Shown here in pieces: positions 37,083 through 52,113 of a DNA stretch of 64,000 nucleotides (positions are counted from its first letter, which is position 1; each line of letters starts with the position of its first letter). The notes beneath the pieces are model-generated. The model searched no databases. It was not told the DNA's origin and saw nothing but the letters and a program-made list of their open reading frames with translations. Source of the DNA: Paramecium tetraurelia. Lineage: Eukaryota; Ciliophora; Oligohymenophorea; Peniculida; Parameciidae. The position numbers and the translations under genes were made by a program. The DNA lies in contig NW_001799388.1 of assembly GCF_000165425.1 (NCBI RefSeq), positions 1 through 64,000 of the forward strand, written 5' to 3'.

Positions 37083-39512
37083 ATGAATAACTAATCTGTG
37101 AATATGCATTACAATGACCAGATAAAGATGAAGGCGTCAGAAGTATTTCAGAGTCACTATATTAATACCCAAACATCGAAATAGGAATAAACTATTGTAA
37201 TTTGCTTAATTGTTTTTGGCAATATAATTTGGAACGTGATTGCTAATTTTTAAAACACTGAGTTAAGTCGTTATCGCTTGGAATTAACGATTAAAGTTAT
37301 TGAGACTCTTTGGATTGTATTTCACTACCTGAAGAAAAAGTAAGCATTTGTAAGAATAATAGAACTACCTAGACTCCAGAGTCCTTTTTGAATTTAGGTT
37401 TAACAATTTTATTGATAAATGGCCTAATTACAATATTCACCATAGAGGAGTAAAATCTATTATATGCTTTTTAGTGTACTCAGAAGATCGGAGTAGGTAT
37501 TGGACCAATTTACTTTTTTCATATTAATCCACCAATATATCTACAATAGGTTTTCCTTGAAATTGCACCAGACTCATCAGGTAATCGGAATCAGTAGTGT
37601 TTTGGTGTTTTAGAGTTTTTGGGGAAACCACCTTTTTAGCACAATCAAAATGATAACAGTGTAAGGAGTTTTCATTTTATCAAAATAATTGCGATAACAA
37701 AGACTGATGAATGAGACTCAAAACAAGATCAAGCAATTCAATGAAGAGTTGGATTAATTGAAGTAGTAGTAATAATAATAGATTAATAAATATCAAGAAG
37801 AAATAGATTCGAAATCACAGATGCAATTGCAATCTAGGGCTAATGACCTAGTGAATAAATTGAAACTAATCAAATTTAAGCAGTAATGCGAAATCAAGAA
37901 TCAGATGTTAAAGAATGTTGGTCAATAACAAGAAAAGTTATAATCGATGGTTTCAATAACAGAAGTAATGGGAAGGGATGAAATCGATGAAGCCACAAAT
38001 CAACAAAATTACTCATCATCGCCTAAAATGGAGAACTTCAAGAGGAGAGCAAGCAGAACTCTATCTCAAAATTCGGATTTAAAAGGAAAAAACTTTCAGT
38101 TTGATCAATAGCAATCTCACTCGGATTAAGATATCGTGAAGGGTGACAATTATATCACAATTGATGAAATCGACGATCTACTGAATTTGTTGACTGGTAA
38201 GAAGGACAATATATGGTTGCCAAAGTTCTTGAGAAGTCATCGCTAATTGGATTGTTTAAATAGTAACAACAGCATTTAACAAGCATCCAAAGAGGATCAA
38301 TTTAGTTAAGATGCCAAGAAGTAAGATTATATTCATAAATCTAGATTCATACTTTCCCATTTCACTTAAAAAGAAGCTTCCTTCTAATATATTGATGACA
38401 TTTAGGATGATGTGGATGACATAGCTGAGAAAACTCTAATTGATTTCAACATCAATTTCCTATAACAAGATTTCACATTAAACAACTTAGACTTATCATA
38501 GAGGATGATTTTTATAGAAGGTTCTATAAATTTGTTTAAAATATTCAAGGTCATCTAAACTTTGAAGATTACTAATCTGGAAACACTTGGAGAATTTAGT
38601 GTCAAAATAGAATCTCTATATCAGAATAATTTCTATCATAATTCAATGCATGCCATAGATGTCGCAAATTCAACAGCATTTTTCTTACAAAATGGATTGT
38701 CAACTTTAATCGATGATTTCTAAGCTACTTGCTTATTGATTTCGTCATTGGCACATGACATCGGACATCCAGGATTAAATAATGGGTTTATGACTGCAAA
38801 TAGATGTCGATTAGCCTTATTATTTAATGACCAAAGTGTTTTGGAGAATTATCACTCATTTCTTTTGTTCTAGGTTCTCACTCAAAGCAATTGCAATATC
38901 ATTGAAAACCTAAGCATCAATGAAATCAAGGGATTCAGAAAGTACTGTTTGAATCTTATTCTTGATACTGATCTAACCAGACACTTTCAATTGATGAACA
39001 AATTCTAAAATTATTTGAATGTCAATGAATCTCCTGCTGTTGATTAGCAATTAATTATGTCGATTGGAATTAAATGTGCAGGTATTATAGTTATTATTGT
39101 TCTATTCAGATGTTGGACATGGGGCAAAAGAATTGAAATTGCACAAATTGTGGAGTCGTAGAATTGTTGAGGAGTTCTTTTTGTAAGGGGATTTAGAGAA
39201 CTATTTGAAAGTACCCATCTCACCAATGTGTGATAGAAATCAGAATGTTTCCAAATCCCAGGAGGGCTTTTTGAAAGCCATAGTGTTGCCGATGTTTGAG
39301 GCCTTTTCAACAATCCTAAAGAAGTAATTGCTCATTTGATTAGTAGTGAAAACATCTAAAAAACTTGTGTTGATTAGGTAAAATAAAACATAGAATACTG
39401 GTAATAGCAGGAGACTGATTAGAAGTTTATGGAAGAAACTGTATTTGACACTAATTCAGGATTGGAAACTCTTCAGAAGTTCCTACATGAGCCACTTCAT
39501 ATTGAGATTTGA
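37083..39512 (+). CDS. Membrane-bound 3',5'-cyclic-nucleotide phosphodiesterase
   Basis: A 777-aa enzyme expected to hydrolyse cAMP or cGMP. Introns of 23, 25, 28 and 20 nt; the length checks. Residues ~35-220 contain about six hydrophobic helices (TIVICLIVFGNIIWNVIA, LTILLINGLITIFTI, VIGISSVLVF and others), followed by a Gln-rich coiled coil (~225-340). The class I catalytic domain starts near residue 500: HNSMHAIDVAN (HNxxHAxDV), ALAHDIGHPG metal site as SLAHDIGHPGLNNGF, DVGHGAKEL and the SPMCDRNQNVSKSQEGF signature. Several Paramecium-type PDEs have such membrane domains. Its 3' end is 64 bp from that of the CDPK on the other strand. Confidence 0.93.
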
Positions 39513-39576
39513 TTTTTATGTAATAGATAATTGATCGTTGATGTGATTTAGAAAAAAACTAATATAAGAATAATTG

Positions 39577-41305
<1,729 letters not shown>

Positions 41306-41465
41306 TTAAATTGTAAATGATTAAATAAAAATATTACTTTAATTGGAACTCGGCCAATTCAAAATAACAATGGCACCATCAGGGGGGGGAGAGACACACA
41401 CAAATTTTGAGGATGAGGATTATATGTTATATTAAAATCAGATTATAAAACAATTTAAAAAATTG
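41306..41465. promoter_or_regulatory. Divergent promoter region with G8 run
   Basis: 160 bp between the CDPK start and the giant plus-strand gene. It holds a run of eight G (41382-41389) followed by GAGAGACACACACA, a striking GC-rich island in AT-rich surroundings. It must serve both genes; the role of the run is unknown. Confidence 0.4.
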
Positions 41466-44400
41466 ATGAAAATAGACATAACTATTCTCCTGATTCTCGT
41501 ATCAATAACAGTAAATATTAAATTAAGAGTGGTAGATTGAGGAACTGTAGGAGATCAAGACAGGTTGTTAGACAGTACAGAATCCATGCTTGAAAAAATG
41601 TGAAGAGGGCTATCAACTGTGTGAAGATCGGAATAATAGAAGATGTGAGTACGGCTATTTTAAATTAAATATAGAGGATGAGAACTACTGTGTGAGATGG
41701 TATTGAATTTGATTTTTAAATAAAAAGTCCATTTTCATATGTGGACGAAATGATGTACTTATGTATGGATTGTCCAGAGAATTCAGACACCTGGTAAAAT
41801 TCCAGATCATGCACATATAATTATGCCATCACACATGGAGATGTATTTGGGGCATTTAGAAAGATCGCAATTACTGAAACTTAAATTTTCAAAATACGCC
41901 AAGTACCATCCAAAACAGAAGGAGGGAGCAATACCTATTCAACTGAATTATGCTAGGGGTGTTAAGCATTTTGTGATTAGTCTGATGCTGCAGATGAAGA
42001 ACTAGAATGCAATATCCTGTCAGATCAGGATGATGTTATATATATTGGAGTAATATGTTCCGATGGCTATTACTTTGACAACGACACCTGTATGATTTGT
42101 CCTTTTTATAATTGCAAAACTTGTGATAGTCAGGAATGCTCTGAATGTTTTGATGGATATACAATGGATCCCACTCAAAAATGTATCCCTTGTTTTGAAG
42201 GTTGTGCAAAATGCGAATATTAAAATGGAATTCTGTGTTTAGAGTGCATTCAAACGAAGGATACTTATCAGATTATGATGTAGAATGGAGCAATCTGCTC
42301 CTCTTGTGATGATGGATGCATAAGATGTTAAGTTGAGTATGTGGATGGAGTAGAATAACAACGATGCACTCAATGTTAAGCTGATTATATTGTACAAAAT
42401 GAAGGGTCGAGGTGTGAATACAAAGAGATCTTCGATTGCGAAATAGCTTACTTTGAATATTCTAAAGATGGAGTGAATAAATTGTAGACATATAATTTAG
42501 ACTTTGAAATTGTTAGAGACTACTCAGCCAAATTAAAATGTTATAAATGTCAAGAGGGCTATAAACTAACAGGTGGAGAGGATTGCAGTCCATATACTGA
42601 CACCGATCCCTTCTGTAGCACTCGTGATTAAGATAAAAATCTATGTTTAGAATGCTAAGATAACAAGGTACTTAAATATGACAATGGAGGCACTTTATCT
42701 AGTTCTTGTGTGCCAGACTAAGATTGCAGTAAGAAAATTGACTATTGTGTGCAATGCATCTCATACATGGTTGATTCGGTTGAGTTGTATCAATGTCTAA
42801 AATGTCAAAAAGGGTATTATCCTGATATCTTCTCCAATCTATGTTTACAATGCCAATCCAGATGTGATGAATGTTGGCAATATACTAATACTTATAACAT
42901 CACCGCCTATCTACAATTGCAACTAGCTGGAATAGATTATGAATAATTTAAATAAGACTTAGTACTCATTCAAATGGAAAAACTCAATGATCCCTTTTGT
43001 TCGATTTGCCAAGTTGGATTCAATTTATACAACAATCAATGCAAAGGTTGTACTGATAGCTGTGTTCCTTAAAGAATTTAAGATGGAGACTCAGAATGCT
43101 TGTACATAGATGATACTGCTTATTGTGCCAAGTGTCCTGTCCCCTCATTATAATAATCATTGACTTTTGACAATAGTGAATGCAATTAGTGTCCTTATAA
43201 TTGCATTGCTTGCAGAGAAAGGACAGAGCAGGAAATCAATTTAGTCAATCCTTTTTTTGATCCAGACTCAGATCAATTTCTAAAATACAGTAATTATTGC
43301 TACAAAACAACTTAGCCACAAGCTGATCAAAAGATATACATTGACTCGTTCTTAGGAGTTCCCATTACTTGTGCTAATAATCCAAACTACAAAGGATGTT
43401 ATAAAAAACTAGATACTACTTTCAATGTCTATTGTGGAGATACTAATGATGTCCCAAAAGCAAATGAAATCAAATTGAAAGATGTATATAAAAAATAGAA
43501 AACTAAGACTGTCACTTTATTTCTCTAAGGATTAGAGAATGCCTATAAGTATAATGAATACAATTAGCAAACTGTCAACTAAATTGATATCCATATTAAT
43601 TTCATTTCTGATAATCATGGCACTTGTAACTTTGATAAACCCATTTAGATCAAATCAAGTTTTTAAAAGAACATTTTTACTTTACAACAACTATCAGTAA
43701 TAATCAATGGCTAGCATTCGATCTTTAAACAAGCTGGAAGACTAATTCTTAAAGATTATTCTTATGTAGAAATTAAAAATGTCAATTTCAAAGAAAAAGC
43801 ATCTAGTGAATTTGGATTAGAGATTTTAGGTAAGAAGACGAAGTTAACTATTACAAACTGTAAAATTGTTAAGGATAATCTTGCAAGCTCATTTAATATA
43901 GTGTTATAAAATACTATATACCTCAAACTATAGTAAGTTGAATTTGAAAATCTTAAAAATGAAACGATCATCGATTAAACATCAACTGATGAATTTGAAG
44001 AATAAGGGCAGTATATATTTGAGGATGTTCATATAAAAAATAGTGAAATAAATGATGTTCTTATGACGGTTAATTACATAGGAGCTGATAATATTTTATT
44101 AATCAATTCACTAAAGTTCTCGAATTCTAACATTACTGATACAGCTGTCTTTTCAGATTTAATAACAACTCCAAGTTATAGTGCTATTATAAATGATCTT
44201 AAACTGATCAAATGTACAATTACAAATGCAAGCATCTTTAATTTTGCCTTAGTCAAATCATTCCAAGCAGAAAACATAGAAAGTGTATTGACTTTATTCC
44301 AAAAAAGGTCTAATTTCATAATAAGCACTACTTTCACAATTGAAAAACTGTTTTGCTATCGCTCTTTATTTGCTAATAACTCCTAACTCATGATTTCAAA

Positions 44401-47400
44401 TAATCAAATTTATAACTCTGATCAGAAATCTAGCATTCTATAATTCTCCTTCAAATCAATCATGTTTAAAAACAACATATGTCAAAATATCAACTGTTTG
44501 ATGTTCATTGCCACTCCTCTAAATAATTTTGGTATACGTTCCAACATTGAAATTGAATAATTGACTATCTCAGAATTGCAAATCCAATCCATAAGTTAAA
44601 TGAATATAGACCTCGTTACATCAGCCTTGGTCAATCTATAAAGTGTTGGCGATATCACTATTAATGAATTGACAATTAAAAATGCTCAAGGCATTTCTAT
44701 TATTTTTATTGGTGATTCATAATCAGTTGAGATTACGAATGCATACTATTTCCTGGAAATGTCGAATGAGATTCTCTATGAATATGAAGAAGAATTAACA
44801 GAGAATTTTGAGATCGACCCTAATCTAGCAAATTATATTATGGTAACCAGTCCATACAATAATCTATTGCCGAATTCTCCTGATTGTGCTAATAGGAAAC
44901 GAACTGCACATTAGTTCAATTCTTATCTCATTTACATTGAAGGATTTCAAGGATCCATTGTTATGGATAACATTGAAGTCTTCAATTTACTATTCATGGA
45001 TAGATCTGCTATATTTATTAAATCTTATGAAAACTTATTATATATGTAGATGGAAACCATTTTACTTTAGAATTTGAAATTCGATAGCAACAGACTTGCA
45101 TCGACATTAGATGGGGAAATGATGAGTTTGATCATAATTGATTCATAATAAAATCAAAACATCACCATACTCAATGCCTAGTATAATCAGAATCATTTAC
45201 ACCAAATAACCGATTCATAAACAACCCAAACCCCAGCACTTTTATTAGTGATCTCTCCGAACTCTATCTTAAATTTATTGGATTCATATTTCAATTACAA
45301 TCGTATCACAAAATCAACTAATGGTTTGATGTGGATAAAAGTAGAATAATTTATTCTGTACAATTGTTAGTTTTAAAAGACCAATATTTTGGATCTGTAA
45401 TGGTTGGACTATCTTGAAGAGCAGTAATTGACAGCTAGTGACCCTGTTACAACTATTCTCGATCTAAGTAAAATGAGTATTTTTTAATTTTAGAATAATA
45501 TTTTTACATCGAATCTATGGGATCTAACTTCTATTTGATATCCACATTCATCTATATTGAGAACTTGTAAATTACTGAATCCTATGGTTAATCTGGTGCT
45601 GGAATCTTCCTGGAATTGTTAGATGGAATTGTCTTCATAATGCACTCGTAGTTTTAGAATATCTAAAGCAGTCTACAAAAAATTGATGATACAGAAGGAG
45701 GATGTTTAACAATAAATTCAGAAAGTTCTCAGATGTAATTGGAATTAAATTCTGTTTTCATGACCAATTGCACTGCAAGAATCAGAGGAGGTTGTATTCA
45801 TTTGTACCCAACCAAATTCAAACAAAGCATTTTATTCCAAGACTCCCAATTCTCACTTTGCCAATCTTTGGGATATTCATTTTTAAGTAATCCCTACTTA
45901 GAATCCACTGATCAACCAGTAATTGAGTTCTTGAACATTTATGTAGGTGATAACAATTACGATAACTTTATTCAAAATATACCTGATCTTACCTTATTAG
46001 AGTAATTGCTATTGACTAAGGATTCTGGAATCTATTATCAACACACAGGATAATTAATAATTCGAAATTCAATCTTTACTAAATTGAAATACTTAAGTAT
46101 CATAAAGGCAGTTGGAATGACTGAGATATCCATATCTCAATGTGTATTCACCAAAAACATTCTCTTTTTGATGCCTCTCTTGGATCTCTAAATGACTCCA
46201 ACTGTCTCGAATTCAATATAAGTAGTCGCGTCAGAATTTGTTGACAATTGGTCTACAGATATCAATCCAATTGTAAATAATTGTGATGAATTTATTAGAG
46301 AAGGCCTGGATTAAACCTTAACTCAATAAACTTGTGATTAAATTATGTACATCATTGACTTTTAGAATTTTATGAATTAAGATCAAATAGCTTGGAATAG
46401 TGATCAATATTTGGATAGTTATTAGTATCTAAATGAGTAAGATAAGTATGAGTCTGTGTATTCATATAATTTTTATTATGCTTAAAGCATCCAAGTTGTT
46501 CAAAGATTCAATTCAACCCTCAATGACAAGTTAATCAATTGTATCCTCTAGAATATGTTAAAGTATATCATAATATCTATTTAGCTTGACTTTGGAAGCG
46601 GATTCAGTGATACCTACGTCTCTTATTACTATAAAAAGCTTGTTTAGCAATTCCAAGTTGAAATTCGATGAAATCAGTATTATCTAAAATAGATGTGTAA
46701 GATGCTATGGAGGCTTACTTCAAATATTGGGAGTAAATGCTGGCAGCAAATTGGTTCTGAATCATATAAATTGCAAAGACAACACAATAGGTTATTATGG
46801 ATGCCTATTAATTTAATAATAATAGAGTATAAACCAATTCGTACCAAACCAAAATTTGATGGATTTGAATGTTACCTAATTTCCTAACAGGATGTTGCAA
46901 TTAGGGAAAGACTGCACTGTCTCGATAACTTAATCAATTTTTTCATCAAATAGAGCCAGGATTGGGAGTGCCATTAGTATATTAGGCTTGGATGCATTAG
47001 TCTAGAATAGTATCTTCTCGGATAATAGGGCAAGCCTTGCTGGAGCAGGTGTTTATTATATGAACATTGGTGGAGATTTCGAAACTTCATTATATGTCTA
47101 CAATTTATCATTCCAAAGCAACAAAGCATAAGTCGGAGCTGCATTCTACCTAGTTAATAAGGAATTAGCAGATGTAAAATCCTTGCTAATTAAATTTGAG
47201 TACAACTACGCAACAATACAGGCAAACAATATACAAGAGAATTCAAGAAGATAAACTCTGTCAATGAATGAGGGTTCCTATTATTAGGTGCAGGTCTACT
47301 TGAATCTAAGTGGAGATTAGAATCTTGATGGAAATGTCGACAGTGTGGATTAGATAATAAGGGAAAATGTTACTTTCGATTATCATACCATTGGCAACTA

Positions 47401-50267
47401 CCCTGAAAAGACTAATCTACTAATCTTACCTTCAGGGTAGTCTATTAACACATATGAATACTATTTCGAAGAAACACGAGAATACATTCCATATGAATGG
47501 ATATTTAGAGTGATTAATTTGAATAGATTTAATGAGCCTGTAGTTAACAATGAAGATGGAGATAAGTGCTTTATTTTTGGTAGAATATAAAAATTCTCGA
47601 ATTATTCTGAAAAGTTAACTTTTACTAATAACTACACAATCCCCAATGAAATGCTCTATAGCAAGAATTTAAAAGGCTATAGCTTAGACGATATGCAATT
47701 AACCTTTGATCCTTATTTTGATAAAGACTTTTATTTGGAATTGCAAAGTAACACTCAATCTTAAATTAGTTAAATGTCAAAAGATGGCTATTCCAGTATA
47801 TTCTAATCCTCCAGATTATAATATAGTAGGATATAATAAGGGCTATGAATTAATATTAAATGTTAGAACATTTCCCTGTTAAATGGGAGAAGTCTACTAA
47901 CTTGGTCGTTGCATCCCATGCAGTCCAAAATTAAACTAATATTCTGTAACCATAGGAGGTGTGCTATGCTCATAGTTTAATTCTGATTCTATGGTTGCCA
48001 TAGAAAAATCACAAATTCAATTGAAGGCAGGATATTGGAGACCTGATTATAATAATGATGAAACCTTTTATTGTGAAAACTTGGATTCTAATTGCAATGG
48101 AGGGTGGGTTCCTGGTAATCCTTCTTGTTATACTGGACATATAGGAGCATTGTGCGAATCGTGTGACCTATATCAAATATACAATGACGAAAGATATACT
48201 TAGACTTCACCCTATAAATGCGCTAGATGTGAGCCAACTATGAAAATAAACTATATAGTTCTAGTGGCAACATCAATTACATCCTTTGCCTTAATGATTA
48301 TAGCAGTAAAAGGCAGCTATGAATCATCAATGTAATTCATTATTGAAGAAACTCTGGATATATGGGGGATATTGTTAAAAAGCTCTTTGAGTAATCTAGA
48401 TGTTTTGATGAAAGTCCTTACAAATTACTTTTAAATAATCTAGTTCATTACTACATTTTAGATCTCCATTCCTAGTGCAATCAAATAAACAACTGAGACT
48501 GGAGGCAACCCTACTGAAAGTACTACCTCAGCTATGGATTGTCTCTATGTAACGATGTCAGATTTAGATGTATTATACTTTCGAATGGTTTGGGCATTCA
48601 TCTAGCCATCAATATATTTGATTAGTTTTTATATTATCTATTTCGTTGGAGTTGCTACCAAAAAGATACCTTACAAAGTGAACATTATTACTACAGCCTT
48701 AATTTATTAGTTCCTCTATTTATAGCCCACATATGTTGAGGGATTCATGGTCTTAGCATCCTTCAGAACCGTAAGTGGTTATCAATATGTACAGAGAGAT
48801 GTTGCATATAGATATAACAGTTCCATGCATTAGTACTACCTCTCAAGATTTATCATACCCATGCTAATAGTTTGGGTCATGTTCTTACCTTTACTATTCT
48901 TGTTTTTGGTCTACAAGAATCGAGCCACTATCCAAACCAAGTAAACAAAATTAATTTATGGATTCTTCTATCTAGAATACTAATTAAACAGTTATCTTTG
49001 GGAATTTGTTAAATTATTCCAAAAGGAATTCATGGTCATCATTTTAGCATATTACGAAAGTCAAGTTACTGTTAAGGGATTGTTATTAGTTGTGGTAATG
49101 TTTCTCTATGGATTCTACTAAATTTAAATATCACCTTATAGTAATAAGAGACTAAATATGTTGGACAGGTATTCAACTGTCATTTTGTCAATTTCACTAG
49201 CTATGGGGGTTCTAATGAAATCATGCTAAGATTCAGAATTTGACTATTTAGTTATTATAGTGGCTATTTTCATAATCTTAATCAATGTTCTATTCTTATT
49301 GTCGATTATTTATTACATTTTTGAAGGGTATGTTATTAAATTGTCCCCCATCCTCGATAAAATAAGGGATGTACTTAATGAGAAATACCCAGATTTAGGA
49401 AAAAGGTATCCACATCTAAGGCCCTACTTATATAATAAAGCTTAAATGACCATCAGAGTGAAGGCATTATGGGCCACCTTACGAGAAGCTGTTAAAGACA
49501 CCAATGAAATTTGTAAAGAACATGGTGTTAAGTTTAAAAAGATTTTCCCTCCTTATGCAAAAGAAGAGGAAAATCTGGTCAGTTTTGAGAATATCTCCAT
49601 TGAAATTAAATCAAACTAAGTTGAAGATAAATAACCTTTAATAGTTTAAGATTCCTCCTTTGTTCAAAACCATTAAGATAATTCACAAAATTTAGATAAT
49701 TCACAAAATTAACCATCAAGTGCAATAAGACTCTAATTTATCAATAGTAAGGGAGTAGTATAGCAAAGTTAATTTTTCACTTCATCATTTATGATCAACG
49801 AGTCCTAAGAACCTATAGCCATGACAGGTTTATGCATAGAACAATGGATTGATTAGACTTAGTATGAAGGATTAATTGTTAATGGTAAAAAGTAAGGGAA
49901 GGGACTCTTAATTTGGCCATTCTAAGAAAATTAAAAGTAATAAGAATAATATGAAGGTGAATTCTATGATAACCTTTTCGAAGGATACGGCGTATATAAA
50001 TGGAGTGATGGAAAGGTGTATGAAGGAGGATGGAAAGAAGGGAAAAGGCATGGATACGGAAAATATTAAGGATTAAGCTAATAGTATGAAGGGGAGTTCT
50101 AAAATGATTTATATTAAGGATAAGGAATTTTGAGCATAGGAAATAAGATAATTACGGGATCTTTTACTAAGGGTAAAATGGATGGAGAGATGCAAATTGT
50201 TATAGGAAGAAAAAAGAAAAGGAGAGGAATTTGGAAGGAAGGAGTGTTTGTGAAATGGGTTGATTGA
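41466..50267 (+). CDS. Giant Cys-rich multi-pass membrane protein with C-terminal MORN repeats
   Basis: About 2,890 aa. Introns: 41511-41535, 41700-41727, 45468-45493, 46563-46584 and 47796-47826 (or 47796-47814); the length checks. A signal peptide (MKIDITILLILVSIT) is followed by a ~600-residue region of CxxC pairs in furin/GF-receptor-like repeats (CLKCQKGYY, CDECW). Next, ~1,450 residues of Asn/Ile/Ser-rich short strands with recurring small motifs suggest a parallel beta-helix. A second Cys patch (CIPCSPK, CESCD, CARCEP) precedes 7-8 transmembrane helices at ~2215-2580. The cytoplasmic tail carries MORN repeats (YEGEFYDNLFEGYGVYKW) from ~2750. The architecture suggests a surface receptor or adhesion protein anchored to the cortex. 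Ligand unknown. Confidence 0.9.
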
Positions 50268-50569
50268 GATTATTTAGATTGAATAAAATATAAACTAAAC
50301 AACTTAAATTTTATAAATTATTTATAATGAATCTTAAAAATGTCCTCTGTCAGTCGAATCAAGTAAAATACGAAAGAACTTCAATAGCACTTTATCAATT
50401 TATAATTTTATAGTTAATTAAAACGATCACTTTCAGATAGAAATAGTAATCATTTTTCAAATTTAAAGCATTTAATAGTATAGCATATGTGAATGAAGAC
50501 AATGATATTATAAATATATCTATAATCTAATAATAATATGATGTATATAGATTTAACTTAATTATGGCA

Positions 50570-52113
50570 TCATAAGGCTTTATCAAGGTTTCTTAATCTG
50601 GCTTCCAAATCATCAAGAGCTTATGTATTTGGGTTAACTATATTTGATTGCTATTGGCCAGGAGTTTGTTATGGTTGAATTGCTGGTTAAACCTATGGCT
50701 ATTAAGGTATAGAAGGATTTTAATATTATTAAGGAACTTTCATACTTTAACTTGCCATTATTTAAGGACCTTAAGATTTAAAATAATTTTATACCTTAAT
50801 TCAAACATGAATAAGGATTTGGAGACCCATTTATTTAACCGTATCCTCCAGTCGTTCCAAACCCTCCAGTAGGAGGATTACCAAATTAATTATTTGGTTA
50901 ATTATACAAACCATTTTAAGGAGGTTAATTTCCAAACCCACCTTAAGTACCTTATCCAAAACCTCCTTAGGAATTGCCAAAGTCTCCTTGTGTTCCAAAA
51001 CCTTATGGTTGCGATTATCCAAATCCTCCTGGTTATGACTAACCAAATCCTCCTTAGGGTGGATTTCCGAAGCCACCTTGAGATGGGTTTCCAAAACCTC
51101 CAATAGGTGGTTGACCAAATCCTGCTTATGGTGGATTTCCAAAGCCTCCTTAGGGTGGTTAACCAAAGCCTGGTTAAGGTGGATTTCCAAAACCTCCAAC
51201 AGGGGGTTGACCAAAACCTCCTACAGGCGGTTGACCAAAACCTGGTTGAGGTGGATTTCCAAATCCTCCCAAGGGTGGTTGACCGAATCCTCCTACAGGT
51301 GGTTAGCCAAATCCTGGTTAAGGTGGATTTCCAAAACCGCCAATAGGTGGTTGACCAAATCCTCCTTGTGTTCCAAAATCACCAAATCCTTAGTTTGGAT
51401 TTGGCATAAATTATTATTATCCAAAACCTTATTAATCTACCAAGATGCCTCCTTAAGCAGGTCTTAAAATTTTAGAGCTAAATTAATGTCCTGAAGCATT
51501 TAATTGTTCTTCACTGAATCCATATTTTTCTGCGAATTTCAATGCATATTCATTGACTTCATATGCATCAGGCAGAGGTGTTTTAAATAGTTTCCTTAAT
51601 TCTTGATCGACATTAATCAATTTACTAGTATCATTGAAGCCAGGTCCAAAATAGTATATCATTAGATCTTTAAATTCCATTACTTATTCTAAGTTCAAAT
51701 TATCTGCCGCAAAGAGGATACTCTCGATATATGGCATAAGATCTGCAATTTTAGAATGATCTCCTCCACATCTGAAGATTCTTATTGATTGATCTTTAAC
51801 GATTTCACAATATCTAAGTTATATAGAGATTAGTATACCTTAGTACTATGTGACATGTCTCTAAGAATCGAACATCTTGAACTAGCTGTTGGAATTTCTG
51901 ATACTCTTCAACCATCACTCTAGATGGACTACGCAACATTTCATTTAAAGCTTTCTCTCTCATTAATGCTTAATTAGTTCGTCTGTCTCTATTCAATTCC
52001 ACATAGCCTTTAACCTAAAATTAAAGAGAAAATCGTACTTTCAAGCAGGCAATCTCAATTTGAAACTAAGTTATCTATTTAGTTTGGGGTGCTTTTGGTT
52101 ATTAAGTTCCCAT
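50570..52113 (-). CDS. IST1-like ESCRT-III factor with Gly/Pro repeats and MIT-interacting tail
   Basis: About 489 aa (introns of 24, 25 and 25 nt; the length checks). From MGTQQPKAPQTKQ, residues ~20-210 resemble the IST1 helical domain: KALNEMLRSPSRVMVEEY, a YCEIV helix, IESILFAADNLNLEQVMEF and VDQELRKLFKTPLPDAYEVN followed by YALKFAEKYGF. A ~250-residue low-complexity region of GFGQPP, GFGNPP and QPGFG repeats follows, then a Pro/Gln tail ending ALDDLEARLRNLDKAL. That end fits a MIM1-type helix (LxxRLxxL) that binds VPS4 MIT domains, as in human IST1. Role: endosomal sorting, abscission or membrane repair with VPS4. Confidence 0.82.
50830..51420 (-). repeat. Tandem repeat encoding GFG-(N/Q)-PP units
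   Basis: Imperfect repeat units of about 21-48 bp built from GGNGGATTTGG(T/A)(C/A)A-CCNCC on the minus strand, coding GFGQPP/GFGNPP with PxGG linkers. Because unit length is a multiple of three, several frames are open on both strands; only the minus-strand frame continues smoothly into the IST1 domain and the MIM-like tail. Confidence 0.85.

Noticed and set aside
39044-39313. Minus-strand ORF of 89 codons
   Set aside because: Antisense to the conserved catalytic domain of the phosphodiesterase.
39295-39360. Possible frameshift in the phosphodiesterase C-terminus
   Set aside because: A 20-nt intron (GTAATTGCTCATTTGATTAG) resolves it and the full spliced length then checks.
43762-43971. Minus-strand ORF of 69 codons
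   Set aside because: Antisense shadow within the giant membrane protein, which is intact on the plus strand.
45468-46700. Two apparent frameshifts in the giant gene
   Set aside because: Introns 45468-45493 and 46563-46584 restore the frame; the protein is continuous.
50831-51214. Minus-strand ORF of 127 codons (Leu/His/Glu-rich)
   Set aside because: It is an alternative frame of the same repeat; the true minus-strand frame encodes GFGQPP units.
50648-51467. Several plus-strand ORFs of 70-129 codons across the Gly/Pro repeat
   Set aside because: They arise because the repeat unit is a multiple of three. The plus frame that gives sensible Pro-rich text has many TGAs; the minus frame continues into the IST1 domain and the MIM-like tail.
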